This document shows positions 9,897-24,800 of a stretch of 64,000 nucleotides of DNA, in pieces; position 1 is the first letter of the stretch, and every line of letters starts with the position of its first letter. The DNA is from Allodiplogaster sudhausi. Lineage: Eukaryota; Nematoda; Chromadorea; Rhabditida; Diplogasteridae. A model generated the notes under the pieces. The model made no database searches. It was not told where the DNA came from and worked only from the letters and a program-made list of their open reading frames with translations. The position numbers were made by a program, and so were the translations under genes. The stretch spans positions 248,001 to 312,000 of the forward strand of contig CALZFC010000058.1 in the NCBI GenBank assembly GCA_945643635.1. Reading direction: 5' to 3'.

Positions 9897-12800
9897 CTAC
9901 TTCTTCTCACTCTTCTTCTGGCTCTTGAACTTCTCGCCCTTCTCCTGGTCATCCTTCTTTGACTTGTCGATGCCTTCGTTCTAAATTATATTTTTATTAA
10001 TGAAATGGGACTCAAAATCTTTAATAACAAAGCATTGAATCTTGCAAACGCCTAAAATCTGAAATATATTACCAAAAGCGTATTGAGACGCTTGCGTGCA
10101 GTTGACGTGCCCGAATCCGAAGTCTTCTGCGCAATCTGCTGTAATTGAAGACAATTTAATCTTCGCGCGCATTTGTATTTGAATAGACCATTGGAATGTC
10201 GTCGTCGCTCGTCTCGTCGACGATGGTTCCGGCCGTGGACTCCGCTGGCTCGCTCTGCTGGCGAGTGTAGGCGCGGTTGATCTGGCTGAAAAAGGAAATT
10301 TACGTGTTACTTTGCGCTTCCAATTGTGAAATGTTTGTATAATGCAGCATTATTTATGTAACAAATCAACCCAGCCCCAAGAAAGCGACTCTGACTCAGC
10401 GAATCCGAAAATGCTCGAATTGCTCTTGCGCCCCTCGGCCTGGTTCGCGATTGCCTTGCACAGTTCGGAGTACTCGACTGGCTCGGTGCTGAGAAGAGAA
10501 AAGATTGTTCGTTCTACAGAATATTGAACCTTCTCTCAAACATATAGAAGAGAAGCACTGGTCTCGCATTCATAACCGACATTGGATTCCTGTCGATGAA
10601 CAGCATCTCGTTCTTCGGTGCTGTCTTCAGGACGAACTGGCAATTAAAAAAAAATATATTATTGCATTTTAATAAATAGCACTTTTCGCATGATTTATTT
10701 GATGTGAAAGTTGCTGCCAGACCTTGAAGAGATCGCTGTAGCCATTGAAGAGAACTGGCTTTTCCTTGCGCAGGCTGCGCAGCTCCTTCGTGTGCATGAA
10801 CTCATGCTTCTTCTTGAGAATCTACAATAAGAAGGTATAAGAGATTAGACAGTGATCACATTATTCCAATGCATTCAAATGCTGATCAATGCGTACTTCT
10901 TGCTGATTGGCCCGAAGCTGTTGCTTGGTCTGTTTATCCTTCGCCGATCTCAATTAATTTACGCATTATTTTTTAAACAAATTCAACCATCTACTCTCAG
11001 CATTGAGCATAATTTCTACTAGTTTTGGAATTCCCGCTCTCTTGCTTCTTACTCCATGTTATCGTGGCCGACAGGGTTGAGAATGATCCAGGGCAGTCTG
11101 CCAATGGCCATGTCGGCCAGCATGAAGAGGACGGAGATCACGTCATCGCCTGGAGTCTGGCGGCGCATCTCACAATCAGTGGCGACCATCGGGGAGCTGC
11201 AAGCGAAGGATTCGTGCAGAACTTGGTAATTCGAAAAATCATGGCGTGACTCACCAATATTTGCCGTTGTAAACCTTGGCAAAGCGACTGCGCGGCGGCA
11301 CTCCGTCCGTGGTACGGTAGCGGCACGCAAACGGAAGCGAAGTGATTGCGATGCTGGAAGTCAATCAATACCTTTATGAATTATTCTAAATTTTATATTG
11401 TGCACTGCGCTAAACTCGACGATATATTAATTGTATTCTAGTGTATGATTTTAATTTAGTTAATAGAAAAATTAGGTTTTAACCTCTCCATGAGAGAGGC
11501 CTCCGTGGTCTGAAGCAGGCAAGAAGGGTGCATACGAAGGGAGAAGCGGGCCAGCGACACCTCAAAAAGAGTAAGGTAGAATTGTTTTATTGGACTTATT
11601 GTAACACTTATTGTTAGCTAAGTGCTCAACGGACCTCTCGCATAATCCAGCCAATCTCATGAAGAGTGCGAAGCGCCTGAAAAGGAAGATTGCCGCACAT
11701 GTAATCTTATCGAAGCATTCAATTGGTGTTCGTCAACTTTTTTCTATTATTTATAGCCTTTTTGCGTCCACGACGGAAGTCCTTGGTACATCTATCAAGG
11801 AGTTTGGTCCTCGGAGAATAGTTATATATTTTGCTATGAGAGTTTCACTTTGTTTATCATGTTCGCTTTTCCTTCAAAGATTCCTTCGAAGAAGGAATCG
11901 ATAAGATTTTTATTCTTACGCGGATGCAGCCAATGGCGAGGAAGCAGGCGGTAGGCAAGGGAACCATGTCGTAGCGAGGCACGCGCATCACGTAGTCCAG
12001 AGACACCGGGAACCTGTCGAACAAAATTAATCAGATATCGTGGATACTGTAGCCATTGCCTTTATGTACATAAGTTAATACCGTACTTCCAGAAACAAAA
12101 CACAAGAAAATGGACCGGCCTCTCTAAGAGAAAGTAGGGGCGAGGGTTGAGCAAAGGGCGTACGTCGCAGTTGTCGTTCTTGGTCTACAAAGGAATATTT
12201 AGCTGAATTTATGATTCTGTTAAGGAATTACTAAATATTTCATTGATGTTAATTTGATCCAAGAAAAACAGCCAGCAGGACTGACAGTGAAATTGAGAGA
12301 TGTGAAAGAGCCATATCCCAGGATTTCGGCAAAATGTCGGCGTTTCCTGGAAGCGAAAATGATAAAAATAATGAACTTCAGAGAGCTCATAATCTTATAA
12401 TAAAGGAGATGGTGGACGGGTGGGCGGGGCTAATTGAAATGGCGAACAGATAGTCAAGGGCGAAGCTCTCATCGAGAAGGGTGGGCGGGGCTAATTGAAA
12501 TGGCGTACAGATAGTCAAGGGCGAAGCTCTCATCGAGAGGGGTGGGCGGGGCTAATTGAAATGGCGTACAGATAGTCAAGGGCGAAGCTCTCATCGAGAA
12601 GGGTGGGCGGGGCTAATTGAAATGGCGTACAGATAGTCAAGGGCGAAGCTCTCATCGAGAAGGGTGGGCGGGGCTAATTGAAATGGCGTACAGATAGTCA
12701 AGGGCGAAGCTCTCATCGAGAGGGGTGGGCGGGGCTAATTGAAATGGCGTACAGATAGTCAAGGGCGAAGCTCTCATCGAGAGGGGTGGGCGGGGCTAAT

Positions 12801-15800
12801 TGAAATGGCGTACAGATAGTCAAGGGCGAAGCTCTCATCGAGAGGGGTTTGCGGGGCTAATTGAAATGGCGTACAGATAGTCAAGGGCGAAGCTCTCATC
12901 GAGAGGGGTGGGCGGGGCTAATTGAAATGGCGTACAGATAGTCAAGGGCGAAGCTCTCATCGAGAGGGGTGGGCGGGGCTAATTGAAATGGCGTACAGAT
13001 AGTCAAGGGCGAAGCTCTCATCGAGAAGGGTGGGCGGGGCTAATTGAAATGGCGTACAGATAGTCAAGGGCGAAGCTCTCATCGAGAGGGGTTTGCGGGG
13101 CTAATTGAAATGGCGTACAGATAGTCAAGGGCGAAGCTCTCATCGAGAAGGGTGGGCGGGGCTAATTGAAATGGCGTACAGATAGTCAAGGGCGAAGCTC
13201 TCATCGAGAGGGGTGGGCGGGGCTAATTGAAATGGCGTACAGATAGTCAAGGGCGAAGCTCTCATCGAGAAGGGTGGGCGGGGCTAATTGAAATGGCGTA
13301 CAGATAGTCAAGGGCGAAGCTCTCATCGAGAAGGGTTTGCGGGGCTAATTGAAATGGCGTACAGATAGTCAAGGGCGAAGCTCTCATCGAGAGGGGTGGG
13401 CGGGGCTAATTGAAATGGCGTACAGATAGTCAAGGGCGAAGCTCTCATCGAGAGGGGTGGGCGGGGCTAATTGAAATGGCGTACAGATAGTCAAGGGCGA
13501 AGCTCTCATCGAGAAGGGTGGGCGGGGCTAATTGAAATGGCGTACAGATAGTCAAGGGCGAAGCTCTCATCGAGAAGGGTGGGCGGGGCTAATTGAAATG
13601 GCGTACATATAGTCAAGGGCGAAGCTCTCATCGAGAAGGGTGGGCGGGGCTAATTGAAATGACGTACAGATAGTCAAGGGCGAAGCTCTCATCGAGAGGG
13701 GTTTGCGGGGCTAATTGAAATGGCGTACAGATAGTCAAGGGCGAAGCTCTCATCGAGAGGGGTGGGCGGGGCTAATTGAAATGGCGTACAGATAGTCAAG
13801 GGCGAAGCTCTCATCGAGAAGGGTGGGCGGGGCTAATTGAAATGGCGTACAGATAGTCAAGGGCGAAGCTCTCATCGAGAGGGGTTTGCGGGGCTAATTG
13901 AAATGGCGTACAGATAGTCAAGGGCGAAGCTCTCATCGAGAGGGGTGGGCGGGGCTAATTGAAATGGCGTACAGATAGTCAAGGGCGAAGCTCTCATCGA
14001 GAAGGGTGGGCGGGGCTAATTGAAATGGCGTACAGATAGTCAAGGGCGAAGCTCTCATCGAGAGGGGTTTGCGGGGCTAATTGAAATGGCGTACAGATAG
14101 TCAAGGGCGAAGCTCTCATCGAGAAGGGTGGGCGGGGCTAATTGAAATGGCGTACAGATAGTCAAGGGCGAAGCTCTCATCGAGAGGGGTGGGCGGGGCT
14201 AATTGAAATGGCGTACAGATAGTCAAGGGCGAAGCTCTCATCGAGAAGGGTGGGCGGGGCTAATTGAAATGGCGTACAGATAGTCAAGGGCGAAGCTCTC
14301 ATCGAGAAGGGTGGGCGGGGCTAATTGAAATGGCGTACAGATAGTCAAGGGCGAAGCTCTCATCGAGAGGGGTGGGCGGGGCTAATTGAAATGGCGTACA
14401 GATAGTCAAGGGCGAAGCTCTCATCGAGAAGGGTGGGCGGGGCTAATTGAAATGGCGTACAGATAGTCAAGGGCGAAGCTCTCATCGAGAAGGGTTTGCG
14501 GGGCTAATTGAAATGGCGTACAGATAGTCAAGGGCGAAGCTCTCATCGAGAGGGGTGGGCGGGGCTAATTGAAATGGCGTACAGATAGTCAAGGGCGAAG
14601 CTCTCATCGAGAGGGGTGGGCGGGGCTAATTGAAATGGCGTACAGATAGTCAAGGGCGAAGCTCTCATCGAGAAGGGTGGGCGGGGCTAATTGAAATGGC
14701 GTACAGATAGTCAAGGGCGAAGCTCTCATCGAGAAGGGTGGGCGGGGCTAATTGAAATGGCGTACAGATAGTCAAGGGCGAAGCTCTCATCGAGAAGGGT
14801 GGGCGGGGCTAATTGAAATGACGTACAGATAGTCAAGGGCGAAGCTCTCATCGAGAGGGGTTTGCGGGGCTAATTGAAATGGCGTACAGATAGTCAAGGG
14901 CGAAGCTCTCATCGAGAGGGGTGGGCGGGGCTAATTGAAATGGCGTACAGATAGTCAAGGGCGAAGCTCTCATCGAGAAGGGTGGGCGGGGCTAATTGAA
15001 ATGGCGTACAGATAGTCAAGGGCGAAGCTCTCATCGAGAGGGGTTTGCGGGGCTAATTGAAATGGCGTACAGATAGTCAAGGGCGAAGCTCTCATCGAGA
15101 GGGGTGGGCGGGGCTAATTGAAATGGCGTACAGATAGTCAAGGGCGAAGCTCTCATCGAGAAGGGTGGGCGGGGCTAATTGAAATGGCGTACAGATAGTC
15201 AAGGGCGAAGCTCTCATCGAGAGGGGTTTGCGGGGCTAATTGAAATGGCGTACAGATAGTCAAGGGCGAAGCTCTCATCGAGAAGGGTGGGCGGGGCTAA
15301 TTGAAATGGCGTACAGATAGTCAAGGGCGAAGCTCTCATCGAGAAGGGTGGGCGGGGCTAATTGAAATGGCGTACAGATAGTCAAGGGCGAAGCTCTCAT
15401 CGAGAAGGGTGGGCGGGGCTAATTGAAATGGCGTACAGATAGTCAAGGGCGAAGCTCTCATCGAGAAGGGTGGGCGGGGCTAATTGAAATGACGTACAGA
15501 TAGTCAAGGGCGAAGCTCTCATCGAGAGGGGTTTGCGGGGCTAATTGAAATGGCGTACAGATAGTCAAGGGCGAAGCTCTCATCGAGAGGGGTGGGCGGG
15601 GCTAATTGAAATGGCGTACAGATAGTCAAGGGCGAAGCTCTCATCGAGAAGGGTGGGCGGGGCTAATTGAAATGGCGTACAGATAGTCAAGGGCGAAGCT
15701 CTCATCGAGAGGGGTTTGCGGGGCTAATTGAAATGGCGTACAGATAGTCAAGGGCGAAGCTCTCATCGAGAGGGGTGGGCGGGGCTAATTGAAATGGCGT

Positions 15801-18800
15801 ACAGATAGTCAAGGGCGAAGCTCTCATCGAGAAGGGTGGGCGGGGCTAATTGAAATGGCGTACAGATAGTCAAGGGCGAAGCTCTCATCGAGAGGGGTTT
15901 GCGGGGCTAATTGAAATGGCGTACAGATAGTCAAGGGCGAAGCTCTCATCGAGAAGGGTGGGCGGGGCTAATTGAAATGGCGTACAGATAGTCAAGGGCG
16001 AAGCTCTCATCGAGAGGGGTGGGCGGGGCTAATTGAAATGGCGTACAGATAGTCAAGGGCGAAGCTCTCATCGAGAAGGGTGGGCGGGGCTAATTGAAAT
16101 GGCGTACAGATAGTCAAGGGCGAAGCTCTCATCGAGAAGGGTGGGCGGGGCTAATTGAAATGGCGTACAGATAGTCAAGGGCGAAGCTCTCATCGAGAAG
16201 GGTGGGCGGGGCTAATTGAAATGGCGTACAGATAGTCAAGGGCGAAGCTCTCATCGAGAGGGGTTTGCGGGGCTAATTGAAATGGCGTACAGATAGTCAA
16301 GGGCGAAGCTCTCATCGAGAAGGGTGGGCGGGGCTAATTGAAATGGCGTACAGATAGTCAAGGGCGAAGCTCTCATCGAGAGGGGTTTGCGGGGCTAACT
16401 GAAATGGCGTACAGATAGTCAAGGGCGAAGCTCTCATCGAGAGGGGTGGGCGGGGCTAATTAAAATGGCGTACAGATAGTCAAGGGCGAAGCTCTCATCG
16501 AGAGGGGTGGGCGGGGCTAATTGAAATGGCGTACAGATAGTCAAGGGCGAAGCTCTCATCGAGAAGGGTGGGCGGGGCTAATTGAAATGGCGTACAGATA
16601 GTCAAGGGCGAAGCTCTCATCGAGAGGGGTTTGCGGGGCTAATTGAAATGGCGTACAGATAGTCAAGGGCGAAGCTCTCATCGAGAGGGGTGGGCGGGGC
16701 TAATTGAAATGGCGTACAGATAGTCAAGGGCGAAGCTCTCATCGAGAGGGGTTTGCGGGGCTAATTGAAATGGCGTACAGATAGTCAAGGGCGAAGCTCT
16801 CATCGAGAGGGGTGGGCGGGGCTAATTGAAATGGCGTACAGATAGTCAAGGGCGAAGCTCTCATCGAGAGGGGTGGGCGGGGCTAATTGAAATGGCGTAC
16901 AGATAGTCAAGGGCGAAGCTCTCATCGAGAAGGGTGGGCGGGGCTAATTGAAATGGCGTACAGATAGTCAAGGGCGAAGCTCTCATCGAGAAGGGTGGGC
17001 GGGGCTAATTGAAATGGCGTACAGATAGTCAAGGGCGAAGCTCTCATCGAGAGGGGTTTGCGGGGCTAATTGAAATGGCGTACAGATAGTCAAGGGCGAA
17101 GCTCTCATCGAGAGGGGTGGGCGGGGCTAATTGAAATGGCGTACAGATAGTCAAGGGCGAAGCTCTCATCGAGAAGGGTGGGCGGGGCTAATTGAAATGG
17201 CGTACAGATAGTCAAGGGCGAAGCTCTCATCGAGAGGGGTTTGCGGGGCTAATTGAAATGGCGTACAGATAGTCAAGGGCGAAGCTCTCATCGAGAGGGG
17301 TGGGTGGGGCTAATTGAAATGGCGTACAGATAGTCAAGGGCGAAGCTCTCATCGAGAGGGGTGGGCGGGACTAATTGAAATGGCGTACAGATAGTCAAGG
17401 GCGAAGCTCTCATCGAGAGGGGTGGGCGGGGCTAATTGAAATGGCGTACAGATAGTCAAGGGCGAAGCTCTCATCGAGAGGGGTGGGCGGGGCTAATTGA
17501 AATGGCGTACAGATAGTCAAGGGCGAAGCTCTCATCGAGAGGGGTGGGCGGGGCTAATTGAAATGGCGTACAGATAGTCAAGGGCGAAGCTCTCATCGAG
17601 AGGGGTGGGCGGGGCTAATTGAAATGGCGTACAGATAGTCAAGGGCGAAGCTCTCATCGAGAAGGGTGGGCGGGGCTAATTGAAATGGCGTACAGATAGT
17701 CAAGGGCGAAGCTCTCATCGAGAAGGGTGGGCGGGGCTAATTGAAATGGCGTACAGATAGTCAAGGGCGAAGCTCTCATCGAGAGGGGTTTGCGGGGCTA
17801 ATTGAAATGGCGTACAGATAGTCAAGGGCGAAGCTCTCATCGAGAGGGGTTTGCGGGGCTAATTGAAATGGCGTACAGATAGTCAAGGGCGAAGCTCTCA
17901 TCGAGAGGGGTGGGCGGGGCTAATTGAAATGGCGTACAGATAGTCAAGGGCGAAGCTCTCATCGAGAAGGGTGGGCGGGGCTAATTGAAATGGCGTACAG
18001 ATAGTCAAGGGCGAAGCTCTCATCGAGAGGGGTTTGCGGGGCTAATTGAAATGGCGTACAGATTGTCAAGGGCGAAGCTCTCATCGAGAGGGGTGGGCGG
18101 GGCTAATTGAAATGGCGTACAGATAGTCAAGGGCGAAGCTCTCATCGAGAAGGGTTTGCGGGGCTAATTGAAATGGCGTACAGATAGTCAAGGGCGAAGC
18201 TCTCATCGAGAAGGGTGGGCGGGGCTAATTGAAATGGCGTACAGATAGTCAAGGGCGAAGCTCTCATCGAGAGGGGTTTGCGGGGCTAATTGAAATGGCG
18301 TACAGATAGTCAAGGGCGAAGCTCTCATCGAGAGGGGTGGGCGGGGCTAATTGAAATGGCGTACAGATAGTCAAGGGCGAAGCTCTCATCGAGAGGGGTG
18401 GGCGGGGCTAATTGAAATGGCGTACAGATAGTCAAGGGCGAAGCTCTCATCGAGAAGGGTGGGCGGGGCTAATTGAAATGGCGTACAGATAGTCAAGGGC
18501 GAAGCTCTCATCGAGAGGGGTTTGCGGGGCTAATTGAAATGGCGTACAGATTGTCAAGGGCGAAGCTCTCATCGAGAGGGGTGGGCGGGGCTAATTGAAA
18601 TGGCGTACAGATAGTCAAGGGCGAAGCTCTCATCGAGAAGGGTTTGCGGGGCTAATTGAAATGGCGTACAGATAGTCAAGGGCGAAGCTCTCATCGAGAA
18701 GGGTGGGCGGGGCTAATTGAAATGGCGTACAGATAGTCAAGGGCGAAGCTCTCATCGAGAGGGGTTTGCGGGGCTAATTGAAATGGCGTACAGATAGTCA

Positions 18801-21800
18801 AGGGCGAAGCTCTCATCGAGAGGGGTGGGCGGGGCTAATTGAAATGGCGTACAGATAGTCAAGGGCGAAGCTCTCATCGAGAAGGGTGGGCGGGGCTAAT
18901 TGAAATGGCGTACAGATAGTCAAGGGCGAAGCTCTCATCGAGAGGGGTTTGCGGGGCTAATTGAAATGGCGTACAGATAGTCAAGGGCGAAGCTCTCATC
19001 GAGAGGGGTGGGTGGGGCTAATTGAAATGGCGTACAGATAGTCAAGGGCGAAGCTCTCATCGAGAGGGGTGGGCGGGACTAATTGAAATGGCGTACAGAT
19101 AGTCAAGGGCGAAGCTCTCATCGAGAGGGGTGGGCGGGGCTAATTGAAATGGCGTACAGATAGTCAAGGGCGAAGCTCTCATCGAGAGGGGTGGGCGGGG
19201 CTAATTGAAATGGCGTACAGATAGTCAAGGGCGAAGCTCTCATCGAGAGGGGTGGGCGGGGCTAATTGAAATGGCGTACAGATAGTCAAGGGCGAAGCTC
19301 TCATCGAGAGGGGTGGGCGGGGCTAATTGAAATGGCGTACAGATAGTCAAGGGCGAAGCTCTCATCGAGAAGGGTGGGCGGGGCTAATTGAAATGGCGTA
19401 CAGATAGTCAAGGGCGAAGCTCTCATCGAGAGGGGTTTGCGGGGCTAATTGAAATGGCGTACAGATAGTCAAGGGCGAAGCTCTCATCGAGAAGGGTGGG
19501 CGGGGCTAATTGAAATGGCGTACAGATAGTCAAGGGCGAAGCTCTCATCGAGAGGGGTGGGCGGGGCTAATTGAAATGGCGTACAGATAGTCAAGGGCGA
19601 AGCTCTCATCGAGAAGGGTGGGCGGGGCTAATTGAAATGGCGTACAGATAGTCAAGGGCGAAGCTCTCATCGAGAGGGGTTTGCGGGGCTAATTGAAATG
19701 GCGTACAGATAGTCAAGGGCGAAGCTCTCATCGAGAGGAGTGGGCGGGGCTAATTGAAATGGCGTACAGATAGTCAAGGGCGAAGCTCTCATCGAGAGGG
19801 GTGGGCGGGGCTAATTGAAATGGCGTACAGATAGTCAAGGGCGAAGCTCTCATCGAGAGGGGTTTGCGGGGCTAATTGAAATGGCGTACAGATAGTCAAG
19901 GGCGAAGCTCTCATCGAGAGGGGTGGGCGGGGCTAATTGAAATGGCGTACAGATAGTCAAGGGCGAAGCTCTCATCGAGAAGGGTGGGCGGGGCTAATTG
20001 AAATGGCGTACAGATAGTCAAGGGCGAAGCTCTCATCGAGAGGGGTTTGCGGGGCTAATTGAAATGGCGTACAGATAGTCAAGGGCGAAGCTCTCATCGA
20101 GAGGGGTGGGCGGGGCTAATTGAAATGGCGTACAGATAGTCAAGGGCGAAGCTCTCATCGAGAAGGGTGGGCGGGGCTAATTGACATGGCGTACAGATAG
20201 TCAAGGGCGAAGCTCTCATCGAGAGGGGTTTGCGGGGCTAATTGAAATGGCGTACAGATAGTCAAGGGCGAAGCTCTCATCGAGAAGGGTGGGCGGGGCT
20301 AATTGAAATGGCGTACAGATAGTCAAGGGCGAAGCTCTCATCGAGAGGGGTGGGCGGGGCTAATTGAAATGGCGTACAGATAGTCAAGGGCGAAGCTCTC
20401 ATCGAGAAGGGTGGGCGGGGCTAATTGAAATGGCGTACAGATAGTCAAGGGCGAAGCTCTCATCGAGAAGGGTGGGCGGGGCTAATTGAAATGGCGTACA
20501 GATAGTCAAGGGCGAAGCTCTCATCGAGAAGGGTGGGCGGGGCTAATTGAAATGGCGTACAGATAGTCAAGGGCGAAGCTCTCATCGAGAGGGGTTTGCG
20601 GGGCTAATTGAAATGGCGTACAGATAGTCAAGGGCGAAGCTCTCATCGAGAAGGGTGGGCGGGGCTAATTGAAATGGCGTACAGATAGTCAAGGGCGAAG
20701 CTCTCATCGAGAGGGGTTTGCGGGGCTAACTGAAATGGCGTACAGATAGTCAAGGGCGAAGCTCTCATCGAGAGGGGTGGGCGGGGCTAATTAAAATGGC
20801 GTACAGATAGTCAAGGGCGAAGCTCTCATCGAGAGGGGTGGGCGGGGCTAATTGAAATGGCGTACAGATAGTCAAGGGCGAAGCTCTCATCGAGAAGGGT
20901 GGGCGGGGCTAATTGAAATGGCGTACAGATAGTCAAGGGCGAAGCTCTCATCGAGAGGGGTTTGCGGGGCTAATTGAAATGGCGTACAGATAGTCAAGGG
21001 CGAAGCTCTCATCGAGAGGGGTGGGCGGGGCTAATTGAAATGGCGTACAGATAGTCAAGGGCGAAGCTCTCATCGAGAGGGGTTTGCGGGGCTAATTGAA
21101 ATGGCGTACAGATAGTCAAGGGCGAAGCTCTCATCGAGAGGGGTGGGCGGGGCTAATTGAAATGGCGTACAGATAGTCAAGGGCGAAGCTCTCATCGAGA
21201 GGGGTGGGCGGGGCTAATTGAAATGGCGTACAGATAGTCAAGGGCGAAGCTCTCATCGAGAAGGGTGGGCGGGGCTAATTGAAATGGCGTACAGATAGTC
21301 AAGGGCGAAGCTCTCATCGAGAAGGGTGGGCGGGGCTAATTGAAATGGCGTACAGATAGTCAAGGGCGAAGCTCTCATCGAGAGGGGTTTGCGGGGCTAA
21401 TTGAAATGGCGTACAGATAGTCAAGGGCGAAGCTCTCATCGAGAGGGGTGGGCGGGGCTAATTGAAATGGCGTACAGATAGTCAAGGGCGAAGCTCTCAT
21501 CGAGAAGGGTGGGCGGGGCTAATTGAAATGGCGTACAGATAGTCAAGGGCGAAGCTCTCATCGAGAGGGGTTTGCGGGGCTAATTGAAATGGCGTACAGA
21601 TAGTCAAGGGCGAAGCTCTCATCGAGAGGGGTGGGTGGGGCTAATTGAAATGGCGTACAGATAGTCAAGGGCGAAGCTCTCATCGAGAGGGGTGGGCGGG
21701 GCTAATTGAAATGGCGTACAGATAGTCAAGGGCGAAGCTCTCATCGAGAGGGGTGGGCGGGGCTAATTGAAATGGCGTACAGATAGTCAAGGGCGAAGCT

Positions 21801-24800
21801 CTCATCGAGAGGGGTGGGCGGGGCTAATTGAAATGGCGTACAGATAGTCAAGGGCGAAGCTCTCATCGAGAGGGGTGGGCGGGGCTAATTGAAATGGCGT
21901 ACAGATAGTCAAGGGCGAAGCTCTCATCGAGAGGGGTGGGCGGGGCTAATTGAAATGGCGTACAGATAGTCAAGGGCGAAGCTCTCATCGAGAAGGGTGG
22001 GCGGGGCTAATTGAAATGGCGTACAGATAGTCAAGGGCGAAGCTCTCATCGAGAAGGGTGGGCGGGGCTAATTGAAATGGCGTACAGATAGTCAAGGGCG
22101 AAGCTCTCATCGAGAGGGGTTTGCGGGGCTAATTGAAATGGCGTACAGATAGTCAAGGGCGAAGCTCTCATCGAGAGGGGTTTGCGGGGCTAATTGAAAT
22201 GGCGTACAGATAGTCAAGGGCGAAGCTCTCATCGAGAGGGGTGGGCGGGGCTAATTGAAATGGCGTACAGATAGTCAAGGGCGAAGCTCTCATCGAGAAG
22301 GGTGGGCGGGGCTAATTGAAATGGCGTACAGATAGTCAAGGGCGAAGCTCTCATCGAGAGGGGTTTGCGGGGCTAATTGAAATGGCGTACAGATTGTCAA
22401 GGGCGAAGCTCTCATCGAGAGGGGTGGGCGGGGCTAATTGAAATGGCGTACAGATAGTCAAGGGCGAAGCTCTCATCGAGAAGGGTTTGCGGGGCTAATT
22501 GAAATGGCGTACAGATAGTCAAGGGCGAAGCTCTCATCGAGAAGGGTGGGCGGGGCTAATTGAAATGGCGTACAGATAGTCAAGGGCGAAGCTCTCATCG
22601 AGAGGGGTTTGCGGGGCTAATTGAAATGGCGTACAGATAGTCAAGGGCGAAGCTCTCATCGAGAGGGGTGGGCGGGGCTAATTGAAATGGCGTACAGATA
22701 GTCAAGGGCGAAGCTCTCATCGAGAAGGGTGGGCGGGGCTAATTGAAATGGCGTACAGATAGTCAAGGGCGAAGCTCTCATCGAGAGGGGTTTGCGGGGC
22801 TAATTGAAATGGCGTACAGATAGTCAAGGGCGAAGCTCTCATCGAGAGGGGTGGGTGGGGCTAATTGAAATGGCGTACAGATAGTCAAGGGCGAAGCTCT
22901 CATCGAGAGGGGTGGGCGGGACTAATTGAAATGGCGTACAGATAGTCAAGGGCGAAGCTCTCATCGAGAGGGGTGGGCGGGGCTAATTGAAATGGCGTAC
23001 AGATAGTCAAGGGCGAAGCTCTCATCGAGAGGGGTGGGCGGGGCTAATTGAAATGGCGTACAGATAGTCAAGGGCGAAGCTCTCATCGAGAGGGGTGGGC
23101 GGGGCTAATTGAAATGGCGTACAGATAGTCAAGGGCGAAGCTCTCATCGAGAGGGGTGGGCGGGGCTAATTGAAATGGCGTACAGATAGTCAAGGGCGAA
23201 GCTCTCATCGAGAAGGGTGGGCGGGGCTAATTGAAATGGCGTACAGATAGTCAAGGGCGAAGCTCTCATCGAGAGGGGTTTGCGGGGCTAATTGAAATGG
23301 CGTACAGATAGTCAAGGGCGAAGCTCTCATCGAGAAGGGTGGGCGGGGCTAATTGAAATGGCGTACAGATAGTCAAGGGCGAAGCTCTCATCGAGAGGGG
23401 TGGGCGGGGCTAATTGAAATGGCGTACAGATAGTCAAGGGCGAAGCTCTCATCGAGAAGGGTGGGCGGGGCTAATTGAAATGGCGTACAGATAGTCAAGG
23501 GCGAAGCTCTCATCGAGAAGGGTGGGCGGGGCTAATTGAAATGGCGTACAGATAGTCAAGGGCGAAGCTCTCATCGAGAGGGGTTTGCGGGGCTAATTGA
23601 AATGGCGTACAGATAGTCAAGGGCGAAGCTCTCATCGAGAAGGGTGGGCGGGGCTAATTGAAATGGCGTACAGATAGTCAAGGGCGAAGCTCTCATCGAG
23701 AGGGGTTTGCGGGGCTAATTGAAATGGCGTACAGATAGTCAAGGGCGAAGCTCTCATCGAGAAGGGTGGGCGGGGCTAATTGAAATGGCGTACAGATAGT
23801 CAAGGGCGAAGCTCTCATCGAGAGGGGTGGGCGGGGCTAATTGAAATGGCGTACAGATAGTCAAGGGCGAAGCTCTCATCGAGAGGGGTTTGCGGGGCTA
23901 ATTGAAATGGCGTACAGATAGTCAAGGGCGAAGCTCTCATCGAGAGGAGTGGGCGGGGCTAATTGAAATGGCGTACAGATAGTCAAGGGCGAAGCTCTCA
24001 TCGAGAGTGGTGGGCGGGGCTAATTGAAATGGCGTACAGATAGTCAAGGGCGAAGCTCTCATCGAGAGGGGTTTGCGGGGCTAATTGAAATGGCGTACAG
24101 ATAGTCAAGGGCGAAGCTCTCATCGAGAGGGGTGGGCGGGGCTAATTGAAATGGCGTACAGATAGTCAAGGGCGAAGCTCTCATCGAGAGGGGTGGGCGG
24201 GGCTAATTGAAATGGCGTACAGATAGTCAAGGGCGAAGCTCTCATCGAGAAGGGTGGGTGGGGCTAATTGAAATGGCGTACAGATAGTCAAGGGCGAAGC
24301 TCTCATCGAGAAGGGTGGGCGGGGCTAATTTAAATGGCGTACAGATAGTCAAGGGCGAAGCTCTCATCGAGAGGGGTTTGCGGGGCTAATTGAAATGGCG
24401 TACAGATAGTCAAGGGCGAAGCTCTCATCGAGAGGGGTGGGCGGGGCTAATTGAAATGGCGTACAGATAGTCAAGGGCGAAGCTCTCATCGAGAAGGGTG
24501 GGCGGGGCTAATTGAAATGGCGTACAGATAGTCAAGGGCGAAGCTCTCATCGAGAGGGGTTTGCGGGGCTAATTGAAATGGCGTACAGGTAGTCAAGGGC
24601 GAAGCTCTCATCGAGAGGGGTGGGCGGGGCTAATTGAAATGGCGTACAGATAGTCAAGGGCGAAGCTCTCATCGAGAGGGGTGGGCGGGGCTAATTGAAA
24701 TGGCGTACAGATAGTCAAGGGCGAAGCTCTCATCGAGAGGGGTGGGCGGGGCTAATTGAAATGGCGTACAGATAGTCAAGGGCGAAGCTCTCATCGAGAG

